From contig CAYJMQ010000042.1 in the NCBI GenBank assembly GCA_964371555.1, positions 1 to 17,248 of the forward strand: a stretch of DNA of 17,248 nucleotides. The letters are read 5' to 3'. The DNA comes from CAYJMQ01 sp964371555 (lineage in GTDB: Bacteria > Bdellovibrionota > JACOXK01 > 2-02-FULL-40-11). Positions 1-7,500 of the stretch are shown one piece after another; the stretch's first letter is position 1; each line of letters begins with the position of its first letter. A model generated the notes under the pieces. The model was not told the DNA's origin. It ran no database searches and was given only the letters and a program-made list of their open reading frames with translations. Position numbers and translations under genes: made by a program.

Positions 1-2
1 GG

Positions 3-659
3 GTTGGCGCGCTTGTGGGTGTGCAGATGATTCCGTCAAAAAAACTTTGGAAGTACGATTGGCTGATCGATCTGGGGGCTGATCACTTTTCGTTCTGCTA
101 TGAGTTTCATAACCCGGAATATTTTGCAAAATATTTACCGGGGAAGCATCATACATTGGGTCAGGAGACTTTCTTTCGCGCGCTCGAATATACCTCTAAA
201 AAAATGGGGAAAGGGAAGGTGTCCGGAGAGATCATCGCAGGGGTGGAGCCGATTGAAGATACTCTGAAGGCTATCGATTATATTGCCGGGGCTGGAGCTT
301 TTCCAACGGTCTGCATTTTCAGGCCGACGATTGGCTCTGATATGGAAAATTACCCCTCCCCCCGCTTTGAAGATATGAAAGTCGTTTTTACACATTTGTA
401 CGAGGCATGTAAGAAGAATGGAATTCCAATCGGTGTTGCCCCGAATATCGAGGTGAGCCTGATTGTACAGCCTGCGGATACCGTCTATCTGGCGAAGAAA
501 GATCTGTCTTATTATATTTATGAAACAAAACTTAAGCTGATGAGGCGGCTTTCAAGGCCATATTTTAGTCGCGAGCTCAAACCGAGGCGGGTCGCTGAAA
601 TTACTGAGTCCCGGAAAAAGTTTTCTGAGCGCTCATTTCCTTTGGAAATCAGCGCGTGA
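3..659 (+). CDS. Radical SAM family protein, C-terminal part (5' end cut by window)
   Basis: The reading frame is open from the first full codon at position 3, so the gene begins outside the window; the GTG at 15 and ATG at 27 are internal. The visible 219 codons lack the CxxxCxxC cluster motif that would prove the family, which should lie upstream. What remains looks like the second half of a radical-SAM TIM barrel: a GVEPIEDTLKAI stretch (turn and helix), then AFPTVCIFRPTIGSDM (strand and loop), then a helix and GIPIGVAPNIEVSL. This resembles biotin-synthase-like and other B12-independent radical SAM proteins, but the substrate cannot be inferred. The C-terminus is basic and probably disordered. 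The last 27 nt overlap the 3' end of the convergent gene on the other strand. Confidence 0.6.
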   Translation, partial: VGALVGVQMIPSKKLWKYDWLIDLGADHFSFCYEFHNPEYFAKYLPGKHHTLGQETFFRALEYTSKKMGKGKVSGEIIAGVEPIEDTLKAIDYIAGAGAFPTVCIFRPTIGSDMENYPSPRFEDMKVVFTHLYEACKKNGIPIGVAPNIEVSLIVQPADTVYLAKKDLSYYIYETKLKLMRRLSRPYFSRELKPRRVAEITESRKKFSERSFPLEISA

Positions 660-3023
660 CAGTTCTTTTAGTTTTTCTTTTGCAATCTTAAAGCCAGGGT
701 CGAGTCTGAGCGCTTTTTCGAAATTAAGTTGGGCAAGACGGTGTTCGTGAAGCGACATCTGCGCGACACCCAGTAAAAAATAGGCATGCTTGTTCTGGGG
801 TTCAATTTTCATCGCGGTTTGAATCGATTCTTTGGCTTTCACGAACTGATTCATCGAGATATAGGCTGAAGAAAGATTGAGGTAGCTTATAACATAGCCG
901 GGGTCGAGCTCCAATGCGCGTTTAAAGTAAGAGACCGCTTTTTCCTTCTCATTGAGCTTCAAAAAGATGCCGCCAATATCATTATAAAGGATCATATTTT
1001 TGGGTTGAATCCGAAGGGCTGAAAAAAGGGCTTCCTGGGCTTCGCTCATGCGATTTTCTGAGATCAATTTTTCACTTTCACCGATAAAGAATTTAAACCT
1101 CTGATCGGGATTGGGATGGGTGGCAAACGTTTCACGCAGGCGATTTGCTTCATCCCGTTTTTTTTGTTTTTCGAGAGTGGTAATCAGATGGTGAGGGAGC
1201 GCGGCCACATCCAGCCGCCGCTTAATGGCTTCACGAAAGTTCTTCTCTGCCAGTGCCCACTGCTTTTGTTCGCTATAAAGAAGGCCAAGGGCATAGTAGC
1301 TTAAGCCGTTGCCGGGATCTTTTCGCATCGCTTTTTCGTATGCTTCACGAGCCTGATCGTAATGTTTGAAGTGTTTTTCAATATTTCCCAGATTGATGAG
1401 AATATTAATGACATCGCTTCCATCATCCGACCGAAGCTCCTCCCGAAGCCCTTCATCAATATGCTTTTTAGCCTTTTCATAATTCCCTTTATCGCGATAA
1501 ATCAGGGCAACGGCATTGTGGATGGAACTGGCCTTATCTGTTTTTGGGTTATTTTTGAGAATTTTTAAATAAAGCTTGAGCGCCTCATCGATGCGCCCGG
1601 CCTTATGAATCTGGACCGCTTCCAGGAACGGATTTCGTGTTTGATAGATCTCTTTCTCATTTTCTTCTTCCTTAAGATCAATGTATCCGAGAGACGCAAG
1701 TTTTTCTTTCATTGCGTTATCAACTGCCTGATCCCGTTTAAGTTCTGCCAGATCTTGGGCGGCTATGCCAAAGGGGATATCCTTATAGGAGGCCACATAA
1801 CGGATGTGGGCAGGATTAAAAAATTCAGGTTTAAATGCGGAAGAGATAATGGTCCCCTCAAAGTCCTCTGCCAGAGGGAGATTAAAGAAAGAAAGAATGG
1901 TTGGTGTGATATCATATAGATCAGTCGCAACGATCTGCTTTCCATTTTGAAACTGTTTTCCGTAAAAAAGAATGATCCCTTCATTATCATGCCAATTGAC
2001 CTCGGCATTTTTGCCGATCATGGCCGGAACACTGGGGCGCTCCGCCCCCCATTTAAAGCCGTGATCCGAGACAATCATTAAATGTGTTTGGGAATCCATT
2101 TCATCTAAAATTTCTGCGAGAAGGTCGTCAATTTTTCTGTGAGTCGCTTCCACAGCGTATTTATATTTTTCAAATTTTTCATCTGAAATACGTTCCAGTT
2201 TCGGCGGGGCGTATTCCATAAAGGTATGCATGAGGGTGTCTGGAATATCGAAATAGAGGGCCATAAAAGAGGGGTTCTCTTTTTTCCAATAATCGAGCGC
2301 GAAATTTTTAAATGTTTTAAATGTTGCCAATGCGAGCCTGATATTGAGATCTGGATTCTGAACGTCATATTCGCCTACTTTGAATTGTTCGTTAAATTCG
2401 TCTTCAGAGACGCGGATGAATTCTTTCGTTTCGCGAAAACTTATTTTTTCCGGGGAGAAAAAGAGTTTCTTTTTCTTTTCAACATAATCCCTTGGAAAAC
2501 TGACCTGTTCCAGACCGAGACGCGGTCCGATGACACGGGGGAAGATATGATATCCGAGACGATCAGAAAGCAGCACGCCATCAATTTTTTCAGCCGGCCA
2601 GCTGACGAGCCAGTTAAACACGCCGCTTTTTACGCCATGATGCGTGAGAATATTCCAGATGGCGGCGGCTTTGCGATGGCGCGTTGTGACGGGAAGTCTT
2701 TCTTTTTTTTCTTCATCCCACACCAGAAAATCGACAATGCCATGTTGATCCGGACTTTTCCCGGTGGCAATCGTTGTCCAAAGCATGGGGGAAAGGGATG
2801 GGTCAAGCGACTGCAGATATCCCCAGGTTCCCTCCTCTTTGAGCTTTGCGAATGTCGGGAGTTTTCCCTGGGATATGAAGGTATTGATAATCTCCCAGTC
2901 TGCGCCATCTAAACCGAGTAAAATCAATCTGGGGCTTTTCGGAGATCGCTTTGGTAACGTAAAGAATCCGCCGATGCCCATTAGAATAATAATAATGATG
3001 ATGAGAAGACGATACCTTTTCAA
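633..3023 (-). CDS. Membrane-anchored alkaline-phosphatase-superfamily hydrolase with C-terminal TPR repeats
   Basis: The 796-aa protein starts at a TTG preceded by AGGA seven bases upstream. Residues 5-22 form a single Ile-rich membrane anchor, placing the rest outside the cytoplasm. The catalytic half (about 30-400) matches the type I phosphodiesterase/nucleotide pyrophosphatase fold. Expected residues are present: D39 in GLDGAD, S78 as the probable nucleophile by alignment of LSPMLWTTIATG with the NPP motif, D262 and H266 in PDTLMH, D320-H321 in VSDHG, and H345 in NWHD. Residues about 460-780 carry several TPR helices, with typical endings such as ALELDPG and ALRLDPG. The substrate (phosphodiester, phosphonate, lipid headgroup or sulfate) cannot be told. 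It is divergent from the prenyl-lipid gene set, which contains a second enzyme of the same superfamily. Fusion with a TPR suggests work within a larger envelope complex (inference). Confidence 0.85.
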   Translation of the reverse strand: MKRYRLLIIIIIILMGIGGFFTLPKRSPKSPRLILLGLDGADWEIINTFISQGKLPTFAKLKEEGTWGYLQSLDPSLSPMLWTTIATGKSPDQHGIVDFLVWDEEKKERLPVTTRHRKAAAIWNILTHHGVKSGVFNWLVSWPAEKIDGVLLSDRLGYHIFPRVIGPRLGLEQVSFPRDYVEKKKKLFFSPEKISFRETKEFIRVSEDEFNEQFKVGEYDVQNPDLNIRLALATFKTFKNFALDYWKKENPSFMALYFDIPDTLMHTFMEYAPPKLERISDEKFEKYKYAVEATHRKIDDLLAEILDEMDSQTHLMIVSDHGFKWGAERPSVPAMIGKNAEVNWHDNEGIILFYGKQFQNGKQIVATDLYDITPTILSFFNLPLAEDFEGTIISSAFKPEFFNPAHIRYVASYKDIPFGIAAQDLAELKRDQAVDNAMKEKLASLGYIDLKEEENEKEIYQTRNPFLEAVQIHKAGRIDEALKLYLKILKNNPKTDKASSIHNAVALIYRDKGNYEKAKKHIDEGLREELRSDDGSDVINILINLGNIEKHFKHYDQAREAYEKAMRKDPGNGLSYYALGLLYSEQKQWALAEKNFREAIKRRLDVAALPHHLITTLEKQKKRDEANRLRETFATHPNPDQRFKFFIGESEKLISENRMSEAQEALFSALRIQPKNMILYNDIGGIFLKLNEKEKAVSYFKRALELDPGYVISYLNLSSAYISMNQFVKAKESIQTAMKIEPQNKHAYFLLGVAQMSLHEHRLAQLNFEKALRLDPGFKIAKEKLKELSRADFQRK

Positions 3024-3040
3024 TTTTTTTCCTGAGGGTT

Positions 3041-3069
3041 ATGAAATTACAAAATCAAAATAATGTCAA
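3041..3069 (-). promoter_or_regulatory. Weak candidate promoter for the phosphatase-TPR gene
   Basis: On the minus strand a perfect -35 box TTGACA (3069-3064) is followed 17 nt later by TTTCAT (3046-3041), which matches only four of six -10 positions. It lies just upstream of the TTG start at 3023. The 116-nt divergent spacer shows no clear plus-strand promoter for the polyprenyl synthase. Confidence 0.3.
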
Positions 3070-3139
3070 TACGATCTCTGAATTGTGGAGCATAGACTCT
3101 TCCATTGAATCCCATCAGGCGCTGTGTTAGAGCGAAAGA

Positions 3140-3982
3140 ATGGGTTTTAATCTGTCGTTGTGTAAAGAGGCGGTTGATGAAGGGCTTCGAATTCTGACTT
3201 CAGGCATTCAGTCCCCGTTAAAACCGATAGTAGAAGATGCCCTTCAAGGGGGACAAAGATTAAGACCCCTCATGATGCTTGCATTGACACACGATTTGGC
3301 TCCTGAAAAAAGCGAGAAGGAATTTCTTGAATGGATCCCCCTTTCTCTCCCCATAGAGATCATTCACAATGCCGCGTTGATTCTTGATGATCTCCCGTGC
3401 ATGGATAACGCGCATAAAAGAAGAAACCGCCCCCCGCTTCATCGGAAATATGGGGAGATGAAGGCGATTCTTGCGGCATTTTCGCTCGTCGGGTTTTCGA
3501 TGGAATGGATTACGAAACTTTCAATCGAGGCGGGATTGAAAGAAAAGTTCATCTCTATTTTGGCCAAAGCTATTGGACCAGACCAGATGAGTTCAGGGCA
3601 GTGTCTCGATCTCACCCTCTCACCCAAAAAGCTTACGCTTTCAGATGTGCGGGGGATTTATCATCAAAAGACGGGTGTTTTGTTTGAAGCGGCCGTTCTT
3701 TTTGCCTGCCATTATCGGCAGGTTGACGAGAGATTAAGAAAAAAACTTTCAGATTGGGCAGAGCGATTTGGTTTCTTGTATCAGCTGAGAGACGATGGTA
3801 TCGATCAGAAGGAAGAAGCGCATGGTATTAACGCCCATCGCCTTTTTGAAAAAAGGGTGATGGAAGATATCAGAAAAAAAGAGAAGAAGGTTCTTAGACA
3901 CTTTTTTAACGATGAAAGAGACGGCGAAACAGACGGCAGCATTCACTTTTCATCCCTTTACCACTTTATTACGCTACTTTGA
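3140..3982 (+). CDS. Polyprenyl (farnesyl/geranylgeranyl-type) diphosphate synthase, short and divergent
   Basis: This 280-aa protein should condense isopentenyl diphosphate with an allylic diphosphate to give C15-C20 or longer chains. The first aspartate-rich motif is DDLPCMD (83-89) and the second is DDGID (218-222); KTG (177-179) and GQCLDL (153-158) are also in place. Two oddities stand out. The usual GGKRLRP is GGQRLRP (37-43), replacing a diphosphate-contacting lysine with Gln. The segment after the second motif, normally about 70-80 residues with a GK..D...K.TYP signature, is shortened and altered. The last 71 nt overlap the UbiA gene in another frame, so the C-terminal tail may have been remodelled by that overlap. 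Chain length cannot be predicted reliably. The start has only a weak ribosome site (GAGCGAAAGA). Confidence 0.82.
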   Translation: MGFNLSLCKEAVDEGLRILTSGIQSPLKPIVEDALQGGQRLRPLMMLALTHDLAPEKSEKEFLEWIPLSLPIEIIHNAALILDDLPCMDNAHKRRNRPPLHRKYGEMKAILAAFSLVGFSMEWITKLSIEAGLKEKFISILAKAIGPDQMSSGQCLDLTLSPKKLTLSDVRGIYHQKTGVLFEAAVLFACHYRQVDERLRKKLSDWAERFGFLYQLRDDGIDQKEEAHGINAHRLFEKRVMEDIRKKEKKVLRHFFNDERDGETDGSIHFSSLYHFITLL

Positions 3983-4874
3983 ATTTACGAGGCCGTTTAC
4001 ACTCCTTGCGCCTCCTCTGGGGGTACTCTCCGGGGCGATGGTCGCTTATGGGGCATTTCCCCGTTTTTCCGTCGATTATTCCCTAAATGGAATCGGAGGG
4101 GATCTCATCTCCCTTTTGATTTGGGCATCTTTATCTTCAGCCCTGTTAAACGCCGCTTCAAACGGCTTGAACCAGATATTTGATATTGAAGTCGATCGGA
4201 TTAATAAGCCCAGCCGTCATCTTCCCTCCGGGAGGATAACGGGTCGGGAAGCGGCGATTTTGACAACTGTCCTGTATATTTGTTCCTGGCTGTTTGCATT
4301 TTTCGTTAACCCGGTTTTTTTTATTTTGGTTCTCATAGCAAGCCTCTGTACGATTCTCTACTCCGCCCCCCCTTTCCGCCTAAAACGCCATTGGTTGAGT
4401 TCGAGTCTTACGATTGCGATTCCCCGGGGCGTTCTTCTTAAAGTCGCGGGCTGGTCTGTTGTGAAAAGTATTGTAAACGCGGAGGCATGGTTTATGGGAA
4501 CCATTTTTGGACTTTTTTTATTGGGCGCAACCTCAACAAAAGATTTTAGCGATATGGAAGGGGATTATGAAGATGGATGCAGAACGCTTCCGATCCGGTT
4601 TGGTCCGCGCAAGGCGATTTATCTGATGGCCCCTTTTTTTATTTTCCCTTTTTTACTTTTAATTTTTGGGGTTTTTTTTAAAATTTTGACGGGTAACCCT
4701 TTGCTGATTGTTTTACTTTCTATCATTTTAATGTTTTGGGGAATATATGTTTGCCGGTTGATGCTTGCGGATCCGGATCAACTCACAGTTTACGACAATC
4801 ATCCTTCCTGGACACATATGTATTTGATGATGATGACCGCACAGCTAGGACTAGCGATGGCGTACTTGTTATGA
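3912..4874 (+). CDS. UbiA-family membrane prenyltransferase
   Basis: The 320-aa polytopic membrane protein has both Mg-diphosphate motifs of the UbiA superfamily: NQIFDIEVD (87-95, followed by RINKPSRHLPSG) and DFSDMEGDYEDG (211-222). It should transfer a prenyl chain from a diphosphate to an acceptor in the membrane. Candidate acceptors are a quinone ring, homogentisate, a chlorophyll-like alcohol site or geranylgeranylglyceryl phosphate; sequence alone does not decide. The ATG at 3912 lies inside the upstream synthase gene, and I see no other ATG, GTG or TTG in frame before the first conserved segment (YFEFTRPFTLLAPP), so the 71-nt overlap seems real. Its stop overlaps the next start as ATGA. 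Pairing with a prenyl diphosphate synthase suggests a dedicated donor-transferase pair. Confidence 0.88.
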   Translation: MKETAKQTAAFTFHPFTTLLRYFEFTRPFTLLAPPLGVLSGAMVAYGAFPRFSVDYSLNGIGGDLISLLIWASLSSALLNAASNGLNQIFDIEVDRINKPSRHLPSGRITGREAAILTTVLYICSWLFAFFVNPVFFILVLIASLCTILYSAPPFRLKRHWLSSSLTIAIPRGVLLKVAGWSVVKSIVNAEAWFMGTIFGLFLLGATSTKDFSDMEGDYEDGCRTLPIRFGPRKAIYLMAPFFIFPFLLLIFGVFFKILTGNPLLIVLLSIILMFWGIYVCRLMLADPDQLTVYDNHPSWTHMYLMMMTAQLGLAMAYLL

Positions 4875-6931
4875 AGTTTATAACAGTCGTTTTTTTATTT
4901 TTTTCTTCTCTGGTTGTCTTTGCCTCGGGAAGTCCCGATCTCGTCAAAATGCCGCGTATTGTCGTTATCGGTTTCGACGGTGTGGATCCAAAACTTTGTT
5001 CTTTATGGATGGAAAAGGGCAAATTGCCGAATCTAAAATATTTAAAAGACCGTGGCACCTTTATACCTTTGGAATCGTCCAATCCCCCGGAGAGTCCCGT
5101 TGCGTGGGCTTCATTTGAAACGGGGAGCAATCCCGGCAAACATCGTATTTATGATTTTCTCTACCGCGATCCAAAAACCTATTTTCCTCAAATTGCGTAT
5201 GTCGAGAGCAGCCCGCCGAAATTTCTTTGGAAAAAAATTCCGATTCGAAAACCAAAATTAACCAATCGACGCGGAGGAGTTGCTTTTTGGGATATTTTGG
5301 AGAAGGAAAAATTTCCGCAACTCCTTCTTCGCCTGCCGCTGACATTTCCCCCCCCTCATTTACGCCATGGAAAATTGCTTTCTGGTCTCGGGGTTCCCGA
5401 TCTCAGGGGGACGAATGGAACTTTCTTTTATTGGGAAACTTCAGATGACATTCCCCGCGCGGGAGGACCGATAGAGAAAGAGTATTCAACGATGGGCGGG
5501 GTCGTCGATGATATTCATTTGGATGCGTTTGGAAAAGCAAGGCTTCATATTGAGGGACCGCAGGATTTCGCAAATGGGGGAGAAAAGAGAATATCTATTG
5601 AATTTGAAATTCAGTGGGATGATCATGAGGATTCGCTCATTCTCACAGGCCCTGCGGGCGGCGGCTCTGCCGGCACGATAAAAATTGGGAGAGGGGAATG
5701 GTCGGGCTGGATACCGCTCATTTTTTCAATCCCTCCCTTTGTGAAGCTTCGGGGGATGACACGGTTTTATCTTCTAAGCGCCCCCCCCAAACTCAGGCTT
5801 TATATGATGCCAATTCAGTTTGATCCGAGATCTCCCCCGTTTCCAATCTCTTCTCCGAAAGACTATTCACAGGAACTTGTTGAACACTATGGATTCTTTA
5901 AAACGTTGGGATGGCAAGAGGAAACATGGGCGCTCAACGAAGAAAAAATTTCAGAAGAGGTATTTTTGGAAGATCTATTCAGAGAAATGGAAATGAATCG
6001 AAAAATGACCTTAGGGGAGCTTAAAAAAAATAAAGTCCCCCTTTTTGTCTCTGTTTTTACGGAGACAGACCGCGTTTCTCATCTCTTTTGGAGGTTTTTG
6101 GATCAATCGCACCCGCTTTATTCCAAAGCGGGCGCGAAAAAATACGGAAATTCTATCCTGAATGTCTATCAGAAAATGGATCAGATTGTTGGCGATGTTT
6201 TAAGAGAGATCGACGCGCAAACGATTCTATTTGTTATTTCTGATCACGGTTTTAAGAGCTTCCGAAAAGGCTTCAATATCAATACGTGGCTCTATCAAAA
6301 CGGCTACCTTTCATTTAAAAGGGGCAAAGGGGACAAAGGGGATTTGGCATCTGAAGAACGAAAGCTCGATGATCTTTTCTTTAAAACCTCCTTTTTTACT
6401 TATGTCGACTGGGACAAAACAAAGGCCTATGCGTTGGGGCTTGGGCAGATTTATCTCAATATGAAGGGGCGGGAATCAAAGGGGATTGTTGAAAAGGGGA
6501 CGGAAGAAGAGAGGCTCAAAGATGAGATACGAAAGAAGCTGCTTCATTTCAAAGATCCGGAGAACGGCGTATTGCCGGTCAGAGAAGTCTACAAACGGGA
6601 GGATATTTACCGGGGTGAATTCTTTAAAGAGGCCCCCGATCTTCAAATCGGTTTCCGCGATGGCTATCGTGTGTCGTGGCAAACCGCGCTCGGGGCCGCC
6701 CCGCGCGATATTTTGGAAGTGAACCGGAAAAAATGGAGCGGCGATCATTGTTCCTTTGATTATAGAGAAGTTCCAGGGGTTTTGTTTGTGAATAAAAAGT
6801 TAAACAAAAAAGAGGTTTCTATTATGGATATAGCGCCAACAATTCTTTCGCTTTTAGGGACCGGCAAAGATTCCCGGAAAGATCTCCAGAAAGATCTGGA
6901 GATGGATGGAAGGGCGCTTGAATTGCATTAA
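4871..6931 (+). CDS. Secreted alkaline-phosphatase-superfamily hydrolase (type I phosphodiesterase-like)
   Basis: I place the start at the ATG at 4871, which overlaps the UbiA stop as ATGA and begins directly with a signal peptide (MKFITVVFLFFSSLVVFASG). A TTG-initiated extension from 4736 only reads UbiA coding sequence out of frame. The 686-aa enzyme keeps the superfamily residues: D36 in GFDGVD, S75 as likely nucleophile in ESPVAWASFETG, D400 and H404 in TDRVSHLFW, D458-H459 in SDHG, and H626 in GDHC. Between about 200 and 350 it carries an extra beta-rich insertion not seen in the minus-strand paralogue. It has no TPRs. Being translationally coupled to a prenyltransferase, it may act on a prenyl or polar-lipid phosphate outside the cytoplasm (inference). 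Confidence 0.85.
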   Translation: MKFITVVFLFFSSLVVFASGSPDLVKMPRIVVIGFDGVDPKLCSLWMEKGKLPNLKYLKDRGTFIPLESSNPPESPVAWASFETGSNPGKHRIYDFLYRDPKTYFPQIAYVESSPPKFLWKKIPIRKPKLTNRRGGVAFWDILEKEKFPQLLLRLPLTFPPPHLRHGKLLSGLGVPDLRGTNGTFFYWETSDDIPRAGGPIEKEYSTMGGVVDDIHLDAFGKARLHIEGPQDFANGGEKRISIEFEIQWDDHEDSLILTGPAGGGSAGTIKIGRGEWSGWIPLIFSIPPFVKLRGMTRFYLLSAPPKLRLYMMPIQFDPRSPPFPISSPKDYSQELVEHYGFFKTLGWQEETWALNEEKISEEVFLEDLFREMEMNRKMTLGELKKNKVPLFVSVFTETDRVSHLFWRFLDQSHPLYSKAGAKKYGNSILNVYQKMDQIVGDVLREIDAQTILFVISDHGFKSFRKGFNINTWLYQNGYLSFKRGKGDKGDLASEERKLDDLFFKTSFFTYVDWDKTKAYALGLGQIYLNMKGRESKGIVEKGTEEERLKDEIRKKLLHFKDPENGVLPVREVYKREDIYRGEFFKEAPDLQIGFRDGYRVSWQTALGAAPRDILEVNRKKWSGDHCSFDYREVPGVLFVNKKLNKKEVSIMDIAPTILSLLGTGKDSRKDLQKDLEMDGRALELH

Positions 6932-7006
6932 TTTCATTAGGGGAAAATTACTCTATTATTGCAAAAAATAAGATGCTATTATTTTTCCTAAAGGAGGGAG
7001 AATCGC

Positions 7007-7204
7007 ATGACGCAAAAAACATTCTTTTGTCTCTCAGGGGTGGTTTTTTCGCTGGTGTTTGTGCTTCATGTTTTAAGACTTGTTCTCAAATGGGAAGCAG
7101 TCATTGGGGGGTGGAGCGTCCCAAATTGGGTGAGTATTATTGCGCTCATTTTGAGCGGAGCACTCGCCTATTTTGCCTTTAAGTTTAAAAAGACCGCGTA
7201 TTGA
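7007..7204 (+). CDS. Small two-helix membrane protein, function unknown
   Basis: The 65-aa protein starts at an ATG with a very strong ribosome site, AAGGAGG at 6991-6997, nine bases upstream. Two hydrophobic segments (about 5-27 and 41-58) are joined by a short Trp- and Gly-containing loop (KWEAVIGGWSVPNW), and it ends with a basic tail (KFKKTAY). This suggests a hairpin in the inner membrane. It lies 75 nt after the secreted hydrolase and may be a separate unit. I do not recognise a family. An overlapping out-of-frame ORF starting at 6973 lacks a ribosome site and is not called. Confidence 0.7.
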   Translation: MTQKTFFCLSGVVFSLVFVLHVLRLVLKWEAVIGGWSVPNWVSIIALILSGALAYFAFKFKKTAY

Positions 7205-7234
7205 ACGCCCATTTTTCATGTCCCCCCTTTTGTC

Positions 7235-7310
7235 GCAGACATGCCACAGGCATATCTGCTCATAAGTATTCTCCGTTAAATCTTTTTCTTTGAAAAAGAT
7301 TTAACGGAGA
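7235..7310 (-). other. Two-hairpin module directly downstream of tRNA-Ser(GCU)
   Basis: Read on the minus strand, hairpin A has perfect 19-nt arms (7310-7292 and 7288-7270) around a 3-nt loop. Its first six bases, TCTCCG, are the 3' acceptor strand and discriminator base of the tRNA. After a 10-nt spacer ending ATGA comes hairpin B (7259-7235), with 11-nt arms GCAGATATGCC and GGCATGTCTGC and loop TGT. The sixth pair of B is U-G in minus-strand RNA but a C/A mismatch on the plus strand. No T-tract follows either hairpin, so a classical terminator is not obvious. The same layout recurs at 17150-17225 beside another tRNA-Ser with changed but still paired stems. Confidence 0.7.
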
Positions 7311-7396
7311 GGGGGGGATTCGAACCCCCGATACGGCTTTTCAACCGTATAACGGTTTAGCAAACCGCCGCCTTCAGCCATCTCGGCCACCTCTCC
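7305..7396 (-). tRNA. tRNA-Ser (anticodon GCU)
   Basis: The minus strand folds into a full class II tRNA. The acceptor is GGAGAGG paired with CCTCTCC. The anticodon loop is TTGCTAA, with GCT at 7361-7359. A long variable-arm stem, ATACGG/CCGTAT, is typical of serine tRNAs, and the T arm is GGGGG-TTCGAAT-CCCCC. The discriminator is G, as expected for tRNA-Ser. CCA is not encoded: the gene is followed by TTA. The last six bases also form the start of a long downstream hairpin. Confidence 0.97.
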
Positions 7397-7447
7397 CAAA
7401 ATATGCGCAAATATAATAATCTTTTAAAGTTCGAGGCCCAAAAAGAC

Positions 7448-7476
7448 GAGATAGAAGAGTTTTCTTGCCAAGTCAA
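7448..7476 (-). promoter_or_regulatory. Candidate promoter of tRNA-Ser(GCU)
   Basis: On the minus strand TTGACT (7476-7471) is followed after 17 nt by TATCTC (7453-7448). This would start transcription about 45 nt before the mature tRNA 5' end. The 103-nt spacer it sits in separates the tRNA from the divergently placed arsenate-reductase-like gene. Confidence 0.45.
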
Positions 7477-7500
7477 GACCATTTCATTATTTAAAAGATT

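Noticed and set aside
2226..2912. 228-codon plus-strand ORF
   Set aside because: It is antisense to the conserved catalytic domain of the phosphatase-TPR gene, with no family resemblance or ribosome site.
4736..4870. TTG-initiated 45-residue N-terminal extension of the secreted hydrolase
   Set aside because: It is UbiA coding sequence in another frame; the ATG at 4871 starts straight into a signal peptide and overlaps the UbiA stop as ATGA.
6973..7182. 69-codon ORF overlapping the small membrane protein
   Set aside because: It is in another frame, without a ribosome site; the strong AAGGAGG serves the ATG at 7007.
7270..7310. Ordinary rho-independent terminator for tRNA-Ser or the small membrane protein gene
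   Set aside because: No T-run follows the hairpin on either strand, and one arm lies inside the tRNA; termination remains possible but is not the simplest reading.
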